Shown here: in pieces, positions 1-5,220 of the stretch
How positions within the stretch are numbered: the first letter of the stretch is position 1
Layout: each line of letters begins with the position of its first letter
Origin: JBBSMX01 sp038232935
GTDB lineage: Bacteria; Bacteroidota; Rhodothermia; Rhodothermales; JANQRZ01
Reading direction: 5' to 3'
NCBI GenBank assembly: GCA_038232935.1
Contig: JBBSMX010000206.1
Location: 1-5,252, forward strand
Length of the DNA: 5,252 nt
Translations under genes and position numbers: made by a program
Notes under the pieces: generated by a model
The model's database searches: none
What the model saw: the letters and a program-made list of their open reading frames with translations, nothing else
What the model was told of the DNA's origin: nothing

Positions 1-1
1 C

Positions 2-136
2 CGCAAGCGGATCGAGACGGCCTTCAGCGGGATCGAGAGTCGGCTGCCGAAGTCGATCCACGCGGTGACGGCGCGGGGCTTCGAGACGAAGGTGTTCCTG
101 TTCCTGCTCACCCTCAGCCTCGACGGCCTCATGTAG
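2..136 (+). CDS. IS982-family transposase, C-terminal fragment (partial, 5' end outside window)
   Basis: This is the last 44 residues of a DDE-type transposase, which cuts and joins DNA at the ends of its own insertion sequence. The frame begins RKRIETAFSGIESRLP and ends LFLLTLSLDGLM before a TAG stop. The opening R(K/R)xIETxFS is the conserved block around the last catalytic glutamate in IS982 transposases; here E5 of the fragment is the likely catalytic residue. It is followed by a short helical tail with a hydrophobic stretch (VFLFLLTL), as expected at the end of this family. The stop codon lies directly next to the terminal repeat, the usual compact arrangement in IS982 elements. Whether the transposase is intact cannot be judged because its start lies outside the window. 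The family call rests on recall of the IETxFS motif. Confidence 0.75.
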   Translation, partial: RKRIETAFSGIESRLPKSIHAVTARGFETKVFLFLLTLSLDGLM

Positions 137-137
137 C

Positions 138-154
138 ACATAACTTGGGTTAGT
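138..154. repeat. Candidate terminal inverted repeat (right end) of the IS982-like element
   Basis: The 17 bases ACATAACTTGGGTTAGT lie just downstream of the transposase stop and directly before sequence that codes on the other strand. They are noticeably AT-richer than the surroundings. The left partner is outside the window, so repeat identity is inferred from position and from the AC outer end. Confidence 0.5.
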
Positions 155-281
155 ATTTCGCCTGGGCCCGCGACTCGTCTGACTGCGGGTACTTGGCGTC
201 GTGGACGATGCGGACTTGGGCGGCGGCGTCGCTCGTCATGAACTTCGCGAACTGGCCGAGCGAGAGCGATTTGCTCTTCAT
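150..281 (-). pseudogene. Unrecognised small protein, truncated by the IS982-like insertion
   Basis: A 43-codon frame starts MKSKSLSLGQFAKFMTSD and ends ESRAQAKY before TAA. I do not recognise the family. The start is well supported: AGGGGGA (294-288 on the minus strand) lies six bases upstream of the ATG, the clearest Shine-Dalgarno sequence in the window. The product looks like the N-terminus of a soluble, mostly helical protein with many lysines, alanines and charged residues; there is no signal peptide or membrane segment. The TAA stop (152-150) and the end of the last codon fall inside the IS terminal repeat, so only about 42 residues are native and the rest of the gene was displaced to the far side of the element. 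That is why it is called a broken gene and not a complete small ORF. The alternative is a genuine short peptide whose stop happens to lie in the repeat, which seems less likely. It may be a separate transcription unit from the upstream DUF445 gene, 227 bases away. Confidence 0.55.
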
Positions 282-287
282 GGGCTT

Positions 288-294
288 TCCCCCT
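288..294 (-). promoter_or_regulatory. Shine-Dalgarno sequence of the truncated small gene, inside a short hairpin
   Basis: On the minus strand AGGGGGA lies six bases before the ATG at 281. The same G-run can pair with CCCC at 300-297 across an AAA loop, and a second small hairpin (GGCGG/CCGCC, 306-320) lies just upstream. The site decides the start codon; whether the pairing matters for expression is unknown. Confidence 0.45.
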
Positions 295-366
295 TTGGGG
301 TGGTTGGCGGGGGAGCCGCCCCGAGAACCGATCGCGCCCTCGTCCGTTCACCATTTGCTTAGAACA

Positions 367-413
367 GCGATGGGGGAGGCGCATCAGTCCTACAGGACAG
401 CGTCTCCCCCTCG
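367..413. other. Long intergenic hairpin of unknown role
   Basis: GGGGGAGGCGC (372-382) faces GCGTCTCCCCC (400-410): eleven pairs with one G-U wobble, extendable outward past a one-base bulge to about 367/413. A second stem, GTCC TACA GGAC (387-398), sits inside the loop. No run of T follows on either strand, so it is not a textbook intrinsic terminator. It lies 95 or more bases past the DUF445 stop on the minus strand and about 90 bases upstream of the small truncated gene. It could end the operon transcript, stabilise its 3' end, or form part of a small RNA or a leader; the sequence does not decide. Confidence 0.5.
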
Positions 414-446
414 TCATTGGTAGAGGTGCTATTATGTCCGCTGTAT

Positions 447-469
447 GCGACCTGTAGCACGTTGGTCGC
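447..469. other. Small hairpin downstream of the DUF445 gene
   Basis: GCGACC (447-452) and GGTCGC (464-469) form a perfect six-base-pair stem with an 11-base loop, about 40 bases after the DUF445 stop in the direction of transcription. No T-run follows, so a terminator role is only possible. Together with the larger hairpin at 367-413 and the two small ones near 290-320, it makes up all the structure I can see in the gene-free stretch 282-508. I see no RNA gene or convincing promoter there. Confidence 0.3.
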
Positions 470-508
470 CTATTGACGGGTATTTGCTCGTCGGGTTCCG
501 CATCAAGC

Positions 509-1804
509 TTACTTTTCCGTGCGCAGCCGGTAGAGGGCCTCGTCCAGCCCCCATAGGCCGAGGGTGAACGCCGTCAGCACGACGAGCGCGAGGACCGGCT
601 CCCAGATCACGAACCCGCCGACGACGCCGAGAATCCCGCCGAGGTACTTGATGTAGTTGAGCTGCTCGTTCGAGGTCTTCTTCAGCAGGTTCTCGAGCTG
701 CGCCTCGTCGAACCCGCGCGCGTTCTCGACGATCATGCTGTAGACGTCCAGCCGCTCTACAAAGCCGAGGACGGTCTTCGTCGCGAACGTCTCGATCTGC
801 TCGCTCCGCGCCTCGACCTTGTCCGGCACGGTGTCGAGCAGCTCGTCGAGCCGGTCGAGGATGGGGTCGAGCGCGCCGGGGATCTCGCGGATGGCGCGGT
901 CGACGCGGCGCTGGAAGTCCCGCTCGTTGAGGGAGCGGTACGCCTTGAGCGCGAGCCCGCCGAGCCCCTGCCCGGCATAGGCCTCGATCTTCTCCATCGC
1001 AATCGCCGTGAGCTTCGCGCGCATCTCCTCAGAGCCGAGCACACTCTCGACGTACGACGTGGTCAGGTCCTTCAGTTCGTCCCTGAACTCCGGGTCCTCC
1101 ACCACCGACTTCAGCACGTCGACGGCCTGCTCGCGGTAGCGCCGGATCGCCCCGCTCTCTTCGATCTTCTGCTTGATGATCTCTTCGTTGATGAGCTCCT
1201 GCGAGATCGCCTGCGCGAGCCGGAAGATCACGCGCTCGCGCTGCGCCGGGATGAGGCCCTGCGGGACGATGGGCCGCTTCTCGCGCGGCTGAAACAGCAT
1301 CGTGATCGCGAGCCAGTTCGTCGCGAACCCGATCAGGCCGCTGACCGCGAGGATGCGGATCAGCCCGTCGAGCGGGAGCACGCGGCCGAACAGCTCGACC
1401 GTCGCGCCGGGGAAGTCCCACACGAACGAGAGGGCGAAGAACACCCCGAGCACCCACGGGATCATCCGCATGATCGGGAGGATCTGCCCGAGCCGGCCTT
1501 TCAGCTTCGGCGGCTCCGGCACGGCGTGCGGTGCGGCCGGCGGGCGCATCGGCAGGTGGCGGCGGACGTAGCGCGCGATCAGCAGCCCGAGGTCGTGCGC
1601 CCGCCGCTTCGTCACGGCTTTGGCTTCGGGGATCGTGCGCGCCCGCCCTTCGACCGGCTCCGGGCTCGGTTCCGCGGCGGAGGCAGCGGGCGGGGCCTCG
1701 TCCGGCGCTTCGACCTCCTGGAAATCGAGGTCGGCGGGGTCGATCACGCCGGGGACGGGGGTGAGACGGCGGCGCTTGTCGGAGGGGCGGTCGGGAGGGG
1801 GCAT
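509..1804 (-). CDS. DUF445 family membrane protein
   Basis: A 431-residue protein of the DUF445 (YheB-like) family, whose biochemical role is not established; members are membrane proteins in the cell envelope. Residues 1-105 are a proline-, alanine- and charge-rich tail that looks disordered. Hydrophobic segments follow at about 112-128 and 143-170. The second ends in the family signature GFATNWLAITMLFQP (159-173), then KRPIVPQGLIPAQRERV. Residues 190-380 are a long, charged, helical region; SNEQLNYIKYLGGILGVVGG (378-397) leads into a final membrane segment to about 417. The two ends would therefore be anchored with the helical region on one side of the membrane. The ATG lies seven bases after the HD hydrolase stop with little Shine-Dalgarno match, suggesting co-transcription and reinitiation. 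Internal starts at M86 or M112 would remove the tail, so the exact N-terminus is uncertain. A repeat-like sequence encodes residues 47-54. Confidence 0.85.
   Translation of the reverse strand: MPPPDRPSDKRRRLTPVPGVIDPADLDFQEVEAPDEAPPAASAAEPSPEPVEGRARTIPEAKAVTKRRAHDLGLLIARYVRRHLPMRPPAAPHAVPEPPKLKGRLGQILPIMRMIPWVLGVFFALSFVWDFPGATVELFGRVLPLDGLIRILAVSGLIGFATNWLAITMLFQPREKRPIVPQGLIPAQRERVIFRLAQAISQELINEEIIKQKIEESGAIRRYREQAVDVLKSVVEDPEFRDELKDLTTSYVESVLGSEEMRAKLTAIAMEKIEAYAGQGLGGLALKAYRSLNERDFQRRVDRAIREIPGALDPILDRLDELLDTVPDKVEARSEQIETFATKTVLGFVERLDVYSMIVENARGFDEAQLENLLKKTSNEQLNYIKYLGGILGVVGGFVIWEPVLALVVLTAFTLGLWGLDEALYRLRTEK
1646..1669. repeat. Short dispersed-repeat-like sequence inside the DUF445 gene
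   Basis: The segment begins CCCTTCGACCGGCTCCGGG (1646-1664) and continues to 1669. On the minus strand it is translated as SPEPVEG within the disordered N-terminal tail; on the plus strand it reads FDRLRAR. Sequences of the CCCTTCGACnnGCTCnGGG type, with partial dyad symmetry, are familiar to me as short repeats scattered through many bacterial genomes and are often recognised by exactly these translated tags. Only one copy is in the window, so repeat status is based on recall and not on a comparison. Confidence 0.4.
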
Positions 1805-1811
1805 GGGGCTC

Positions 1812-2381
1812 TTACGCGAACCCGAGCCGTTTGGCTTCCCGCTGCATCCCAGAAATCACCGTGGCGATGTGCTCGGTCAGGTCCACGCCCAGTTCTTCCG
1901 CCCCCTGCGTGATGTCCTCGCGGCTGACGGCGGCGGCGAAGCGCTTGTCTTTCAGCTTCTTCTTGACCGACTTCGGCGTGAGTCCGTCGAGGCCGTCCGG
2001 GCGGACGTAGCCGACGGCGGTGACGAACCCGGCGAGCTCGTCCACGGCGAAGAGCGTCTTCGCCATCGGCGTCTCGCGCGGCACGCCGGAATACTGCGCG
2101 TGGCCAAGGATCGCGGTGCGAATCTCGTCGGAATAGCCCCGATTCTCCAGCTCGCGTACGCCGACGAACGGATGCTCCTCCGGCGACGGGTGCCGCTCGT
2201 AGTCCATGTCGTGCAGCAGCCCCGCCATCCGCCACTGCTCCACGTCCGCGCCGAAGCGCTCGGCGTAGATCGCCATCGCGGCCTCGACGGCGTAGGCGTG
2301 GCGTCGGAGGCTGTCGCCCTCGGTCCATGCGTGGAAGAGTTCGAGGGCGTCGTCGTAGGAGGGTTTGGGGTTCGAGGTCAT
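1812..2381 (-). CDS. HD-superfamily hydrolase (COG2316-like)
   Basis: A 189-residue soluble protein with the metal-binding HD phosphohydrolase fold. The motifs appear in order: H28 in SLRRHAYAVEAAM, the defining H57-D58 pair in GLLHDMDYERHP, H94 in ILGHAQYSG, and D114 in FAVDELAGF. The conserved tail TPKSVKKKLKDKRFAAAV and the GAEELGVDLTEHI block match the small stand-alone HD hydrolases grouped as COG2316, about 185 residues long, so it looks complete. The family probably cleaves phosphate esters or nucleotides, but I know of no defined substrate. The ATG at 2381 is chosen because homology begins there; the frame stays open upstream, but that part only shadows the dehalogenase gene in another frame. 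No clear Shine-Dalgarno sequence precedes it. The gene starts 64 bases after the dehalogenase stop and ends seven bases before the DUF445 start. Confidence 0.85.
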   Translation of the reverse strand: MTSNPKPSYDDALELFHAWTEGDSLRRHAYAVEAAMAIYAERFGADVEQWRMAGLLHDMDYERHPSPEEHPFVGVRELENRGYSDEIRTAILGHAQYSGVPRETPMAKTLFAVDELAGFVTAVGYVRPDGLDGLTPKSVKKKLKDKRFAAAVSREDITQGAEELGVDLTEHIATVISGMQREAKRLGFA

Positions 2382-2445
2382 GGGTTTGGGGTGAGCGTGG
2401 TCTAAGGTAAGAGGAACACAATGCCCACCACCCATAACCTCCAAC

Positions 2446-3327
2446 TCACAACTGGACGAAGTCCACCACGATGCGGGCGAGCTCGGGGCCGCGGTCTTCC
2501 TGCACGAAATGGCCCGCGCCGCGGATGCGCGTGTGCGGCTGCCCGGCGGCACCGGGGACATGCGCTTGCAGGATGCGGTCGGCCCCGCGAAAGATCGGGT
2601 CGCCGGTGGCGAAGGCGGTGAGGAACGGCTTCTCCCACCGGCCGAGCGCGTCCCACGCGGCGCGGTTGGCGGGGATCGCCGGGTCGTCGGGGTCGAGCGG
2701 GACGAGGCGGGGGAGGGCGCGCGGCCCGGCTTCGTATGAGGTGTCGGGGAACGGCGCGTCGTAGGCGGCGCGGACCTCGGCCGGGACCGGCTGCGCACAG
2801 CCCACGCGGACGATCCAGCCCGTCGGGAAAATCGGCGTCCACCGTGCAAATGCCTGCCAGATTTTAAAGACAAGCGGCGGCGGCCGGTCCGCTGTCGGCA
2901 GGAAGCCGTTGGCGACGACGATGCGGGCGAAGCGGTCCGGGTGCTCGGCCGCGAGCCGCAGCCCGATCAGCGAGCCCCAGTCCTGGCACACGAGCGTCGC
3001 CCCGTGCAGGTCGATCTGCTCCATCCACTCGGCCATCCAACCGACGAGCCGCGCGTACGAAAAGTCCTCGACGCGGGCCGGCTTGTCCGACTTCCCGAAG
3101 CCCGGCAGGTCGGGCGCGACGGCGCGGAGCCCCACGTCGGTCAGGACGGGAATCATCGTGCGGTAGAGGTACGACCACGTCGGCTCGCCGTGCAGTAGTA
3201 GCACGGGCTCGCCTTCGCCCTCATCGACGTAATGCATGCGCATCCCGTCCACGGTCGTGTAGTGCGGTGCGAACGGGTAGCCGGGAAGGTCGGCGAAGCG
3301 GTGGTCGGGCGTGCGGAGGAGGTCCAT
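2446..3327 (-). CDS. Haloalkane dehalogenase, subfamily I (DhlA/DhmA-like)
   Basis: A 293-residue alpha/beta hydrolase predicted to replace halogen by hydroxyl on haloalkanes in the cytoplasm. E48 and W51 are in HGEPTWSYLYR; the nucleophile D116, with halide-binding W117, is in VCQDWGSLIGL; the cap has W157 in VFKIWQAF, the likely second halide-binding tryptophan by comparison with W175 of DhlA; YDAPFPDTSYEAGPR (189-203) is nearly identical to the same stretch of DhlA. The catalytic acid is D243 in ATGDPIFRG and the base is H273 in GAGHFVQED. Acid after strand 7 plus a glutamate-tryptophan halide site is the subfamily I pattern. Length is normal and there is no signal peptide. Related epoxide hydrolases share the fold, but the QDWG and halide tryptophans favour a dehalogenase; the natural substrate may not be a halogenated compound. 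The ATG follows the mlaD stop by two bases, implying translational coupling. Confidence 0.85.
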   Translation of the reverse strand: MDLLRTPDHRFADLPGYPFAPHYTTVDGMRMHYVDEGEGEPVLLLHGEPTWSYLYRTMIPVLTDVGLRAVAPDLPGFGKSDKPARVEDFSYARLVGWMAEWMEQIDLHGATLVCQDWGSLIGLRLAAEHPDRFARIVVANGFLPTADRPPPLVFKIWQAFARWTPIFPTGWIVRVGCAQPVPAEVRAAYDAPFPDTSYEAGPRALPRLVPLDPDDPAIPANRAAWDALGRWEKPFLTAFATGDPIFRGADRILQAHVPGAAGQPHTRIRGAGHFVQEDRGPELARIVVDFVQL

Positions 3328-3329
3328 CG

Positions 3330-4283
3330 CTAAAACACGTCTACCAGCTTTAGATCCTTCAAATACCGTTTCGGATCGGCCTGGAAGTCGGTCACGAGTT
3401 GGTTGAGGTTCGTCGCGGCGGTGTTGAGGTTGTAGTAGAGCGTCGGGTCGTTGAGCATGAGGCCGAGCGTGCCCTCGCCGGTGTTGAGCTTGGCGAGCAC
3501 GGCGTCGAGTTGCGCACTGGTCGTCTCGAACGAGGCGAGGCCGGACTCGACGCCGACGAGCGCGCGGTTCAGCCGCTCAATCGTGACGGCGAGCGTGTCG
3601 GTGTTCTCCGCCGTGAATGCGTTGACCGTGCCGGTGAGTTCTCCGACGCTCTCGGAGGTCCGCCGGAGGCTGGCGAGCGTGGCGGCGAGCTCGTCCCGCT
3701 GCGAGGCGAGGAGTTGGTTGACGGACGCCGAGGCGAGGCGGAGCTGCTGGAGCGTCATGCGAAGGTCGCTACTCGGGTCGGCGAGGAGTCTGTCCACGTT
3801 CGAGAACGTCCCGGCAGCGCCTGTAACGAGCGTGTCGACGCTGCCGAAGAGCCGCTCGGCGTTGTTCTGTACGAGGCCGACGAAGTCGGTGGACTCGCGC
3901 GTGCGGAGCGTGTCGCCATCGGCGAGCGGGCGGGCACCGGGCGGGCCGGGCTTGATGTCCACACTCACGTCGCCGAGCGCGGAGAACCCGCCGATGCGGG
4001 CGACGGAGCCGCGCGGGAGGCCGGTGGCGTTCGTGATCGAGAGGAGGACTTCAGCCGCGTTCGCGCCCGGCAGCAGGCGCACCGACTTCACCGTGCCGAT
4101 CTGCACGCCGCTGACCTCGACCGGATTCCCCGACGTGAGTCCCTGGGTGTCGTCGAAGACCGCGACGAGCTCGTAGCCCGACCCGAAGACGGAGAGGCCC
4201 GCGAGGAACCGGATGCCGAAGAACAGTACGAGGGCTGCCACGACGATGGCTACGCCGACTTTGAGTTCATTCCCGAATCGCAT
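3330..4283 (-). CDS. mlaD: MlaD-like MCE-domain substrate-binding protein
   Basis: A 317-residue periplasmic protein held in the inner membrane by one N-terminal segment (about 9-28, VGVAIVVAALVLFFGIRFLA). The MCE domain covers about 36-112 with the typical YELVAVFDDTQGLTSGNPVEVSGVQIGTV and, near its end, LGDVSVDIKPG. Such domains form a hexameric ring that binds phospholipid for the MlaFEDB complex. Residues 133-310 are predicted helical and rich in T, S, L and Q, consistent with coiled-coil or needle-like extensions across the periplasm. The C-terminus GTLGLMLNDPTLYYNLN ... ADPKRYLKDLKL resembles the tail I know from Bacteroidota MCE proteins. It is considerably longer than E. coli MlaD (about 180 residues). 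The ATG is three bases after the mlaF stop with no Shine-Dalgarno sequence, so translation is probably coupled. The subunit assignment is firm; the exact lipid substrate is not known. Confidence 0.88.
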   Translation of the reverse strand: MRFGNELKVGVAIVVAALVLFFGIRFLAGLSVFGSGYELVAVFDDTQGLTSGNPVEVSGVQIGTVKSVRLLPGANAAEVLLSITNATGLPRGSVARIGGFSALGDVSVDIKPGPPGARPLADGDTLRTRESTDFVGLVQNNAERLFGSVDTLVTGAAGTFSNVDRLLADPSSDLRMTLQQLRLASASVNQLLASQRDELAATLASLRRTSESVGELTGTVNAFTAENTDTLAVTIERLNRALVGVESGLASFETTSAQLDAVLAKLNTGEGTLGLMLNDPTLYYNLNTAATNLNQLVTDFQADPKRYLKDLKLVDVF

Positions 4284-4286
4284 ACG

Positions 4287-5060
4287 TCAACTCGTGTGTG
4301 GGGAGAAGGAGCGCGCACGCTCGCCCCCGATCGTGTATTCGCTGGCCCTGACGAACGCGAGCGTGATCTCGTCGGCGCAGCACTGGAGGTCCTCCATCGT
4401 GCCGACCCAGTGCATCCGGCCCTCGTAGAGGTACCCGGCGCGGTCGGCAATCGCGAGAACGGAGTGCATGTCGTGCGTGATGACGATGCTCGTCGCGCCG
4501 AGCGTCTTGGCGAGGTGGTTGATGAGCCGGTTGATGGTCTCCGATGTCTCCGGGTCGAGGCCGCTCGTGGGCTCGTCGTAGAGGATGTACTTAGGTTCGA
4601 GGGCGATGGCGCGGGCGAGGGCGACGCGCTTCTGCATCCCGCCGGAGAGCTCGCTCGGCTTCTTCGACCCTACGTCCGGCAGTTCGACCACGTCGAGGCA
4701 CCAGTGCGCGCGCTCCAGGTTTTCGGCCCGCGACTGCCGCGCGAACGTCTGGAGCGGGAAGACGACGTTCTCCAGCGCCGTCATCGAGTCGAACAGCGCG
4801 CCGCCCTGGAAGAGCACGCCGAACTTCCGGCGGAGCCGGCGGAGGTCGTCGTAGGCGAGGTCGTTCGGGTCCACGCCGTCGATCAGCACGCGCCCGGCGT
4901 CCGGCTTCAGCAGGCCGATGAGGTGCTTCAGCAGCACGCTCTTGCCCGACCCGCTCCGCCCGATCACCGCGAACGTCTCGCCCTCGCGGATGTCGAGCGA
5001 GACGTCCTTCAGCACGGGCAGCCCGCCGAAGCTCTTGGATAAGTTCTCGATCTGAATCAT
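4287..5060 (-). CDS. mlaF: MlaF-like ABC transporter ATP-binding protein
   Basis: A 257-residue cytoplasmic ATPase driving phospholipid transport by an MCE (Mla) system. Motifs in order: Walker A GRSGSGKS (34-41), Q-loop Q85 in FQGGALFDSMT, signature LSGGMQKRVALARA (138-151), Walker B with catalytic glutamate YILYDEPTSGLDP (158-170), and the H-loop histidine H196 in VITHDMHS. LFQGGALFDSMTALENV and SGGMQKRVALARAI are typical of the MlaF branch, and the mlaD gene three bases downstream confirms it. Length is close to that of E. coli MlaF. The start at 5060 fits the family N-terminus (MIQIENLSKSFGG); the frame is open upstream to the window edge, but that part runs through an inverted repeat and has no ABC homology. 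AAGGA lies 12 bases before the ATG, a rather long gap. No MlaE permease gene adjoins it on the upstream side. Confidence 0.92.
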   Translation of the reverse strand: MIQIENLSKSFGGLPVLKDVSLDIREGETFAVIGRSGSGKSVLLKHLIGLLKPDAGRVLIDGVDPNDLAYDDLRRLRRKFGVLFQGGALFDSMTALENVVFPLQTFARQSRAENLERAHWCLDVVELPDVGSKKPSELSGGMQKRVALARAIALEPKYILYDEPTSGLDPETSETINRLINHLAKTLGATSIVITHDMHSVLAIADRAGYLYEGRMHWVGTMEDLQCCADEITLAFVRASEYTIGGERARSFSPHTS

Positions 5061-5072
5061 GTCGGTTGGTAG

Positions 5073-5077
5073 TCCTT
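5073..5077 (-). promoter_or_regulatory. Possible ribosome binding site of mlaF
   Basis: On the minus strand AAGGA lies 12 bases before the ATG at 5060. The motif is good but the spacing is longer than usual. It supports initiation at 5060 over earlier in-frame starts. Confidence 0.35.
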
Positions 5078-5145
5078 GGTCACGCGTCGCTCGCCAGCAA
5101 CCGGCGGCATATGACTCAACGTCAGTCGCGGGTTGAAGTAGAGAA

Positions 5146-5220
5146 CGGGTTGGCAAGTCGCTGCGTCGTGCGTAGGGTGGAGTTGACCACTCCCCTCGCA
5201 CCAGCAACCCCGCCAACCCG
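5146..5220. repeat. 75-base imperfect inverted repeat upstream of mlaF
   Basis: CGGGTTGGC (5146-5154) is the exact reverse complement of GCCAACCCG (5212-5220). Inside these arms, further pairs line up in order: GCTG (5160-5163) with CAGC (5202-5205), GTGCG (5168-5172) with CGCAC (5197-5201), GGG with CCT/CC, and GGAGT (5179-5183) with ACTCC (5189-5193) around a five-base loop. The whole can fold into a long hairpin with a few bulges. It ends 86 bases before the mlaF start. It could be a terminator of an upstream gene, a dispersed palindromic element, or a remnant of a mobile element. The remainder of 5061-5252 shows no recognisable gene and no promoter I can support. Confidence 0.5.

Larger units (their letters stand above)
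1..154 (+). mobile_element. Right end of an IS982-family insertion sequence (left part outside the window)
   Basis: The element is cut by the left window edge. What is visible is the transposase C-terminus, followed almost at once by a candidate terminal repeat. The right boundary is put at 154 for two reasons: the sequence up to there reads, from the outer end inward on the minus strand, ACTAACCCAAGTTATGT, which starts with AC as IS982-family ends commonly do, and the minus-strand gene on the other side loses its reading frame at this point. The matching left repeat and the target duplication are outside the window, so the exact boundary is an inference good to a few bases. Confidence 0.7.

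Noticed and set aside
299..313. GGTTGGCGGGG shared with the inverted repeat near 5209-5219 (opposite strand)
   Set aside because: Only 11 GC-rich bases match and the flanks differ, so chance is the simpler explanation.
193..423. A 76-codon plus-strand frame
   Set aside because: It runs antisense to the truncated small gene and through the hairpins; no domain and no ribosome binding site, so the minus-strand reading is preferred.
426..478. Promoter-like words (TATTAT at 430-435, TTGACG at 473-478, and CATAAT on the minus strand)
   Set aside because: None has a partner element at proper spacing and orientation toward a gene.
1620..2405. A 261-codon open frame on the plus strand across the DUF445 and HD genes
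   Set aside because: It is a shadow of two real minus-strand genes with no recognisable domain; its FDRLRAR-type region only marks the repeat-like sequence.
2382..2873. N-terminal extension of the HD hydrolase (start at 2873 giving 353 residues)
   Set aside because: The extra part overlaps the dehalogenase gene in another frame, is arginine-, serine- and proline-rich, and has no counterpart in the compact HD family.
3399..5042. A 547-codon open frame on the plus strand, opposite mlaD and mlaF
   Set aside because: It is antisense to two well-recognised genes, its product is an arginine/glutamate/valine-rich composition with no domain, and long antisense frames are expected in GC-rich DNA.
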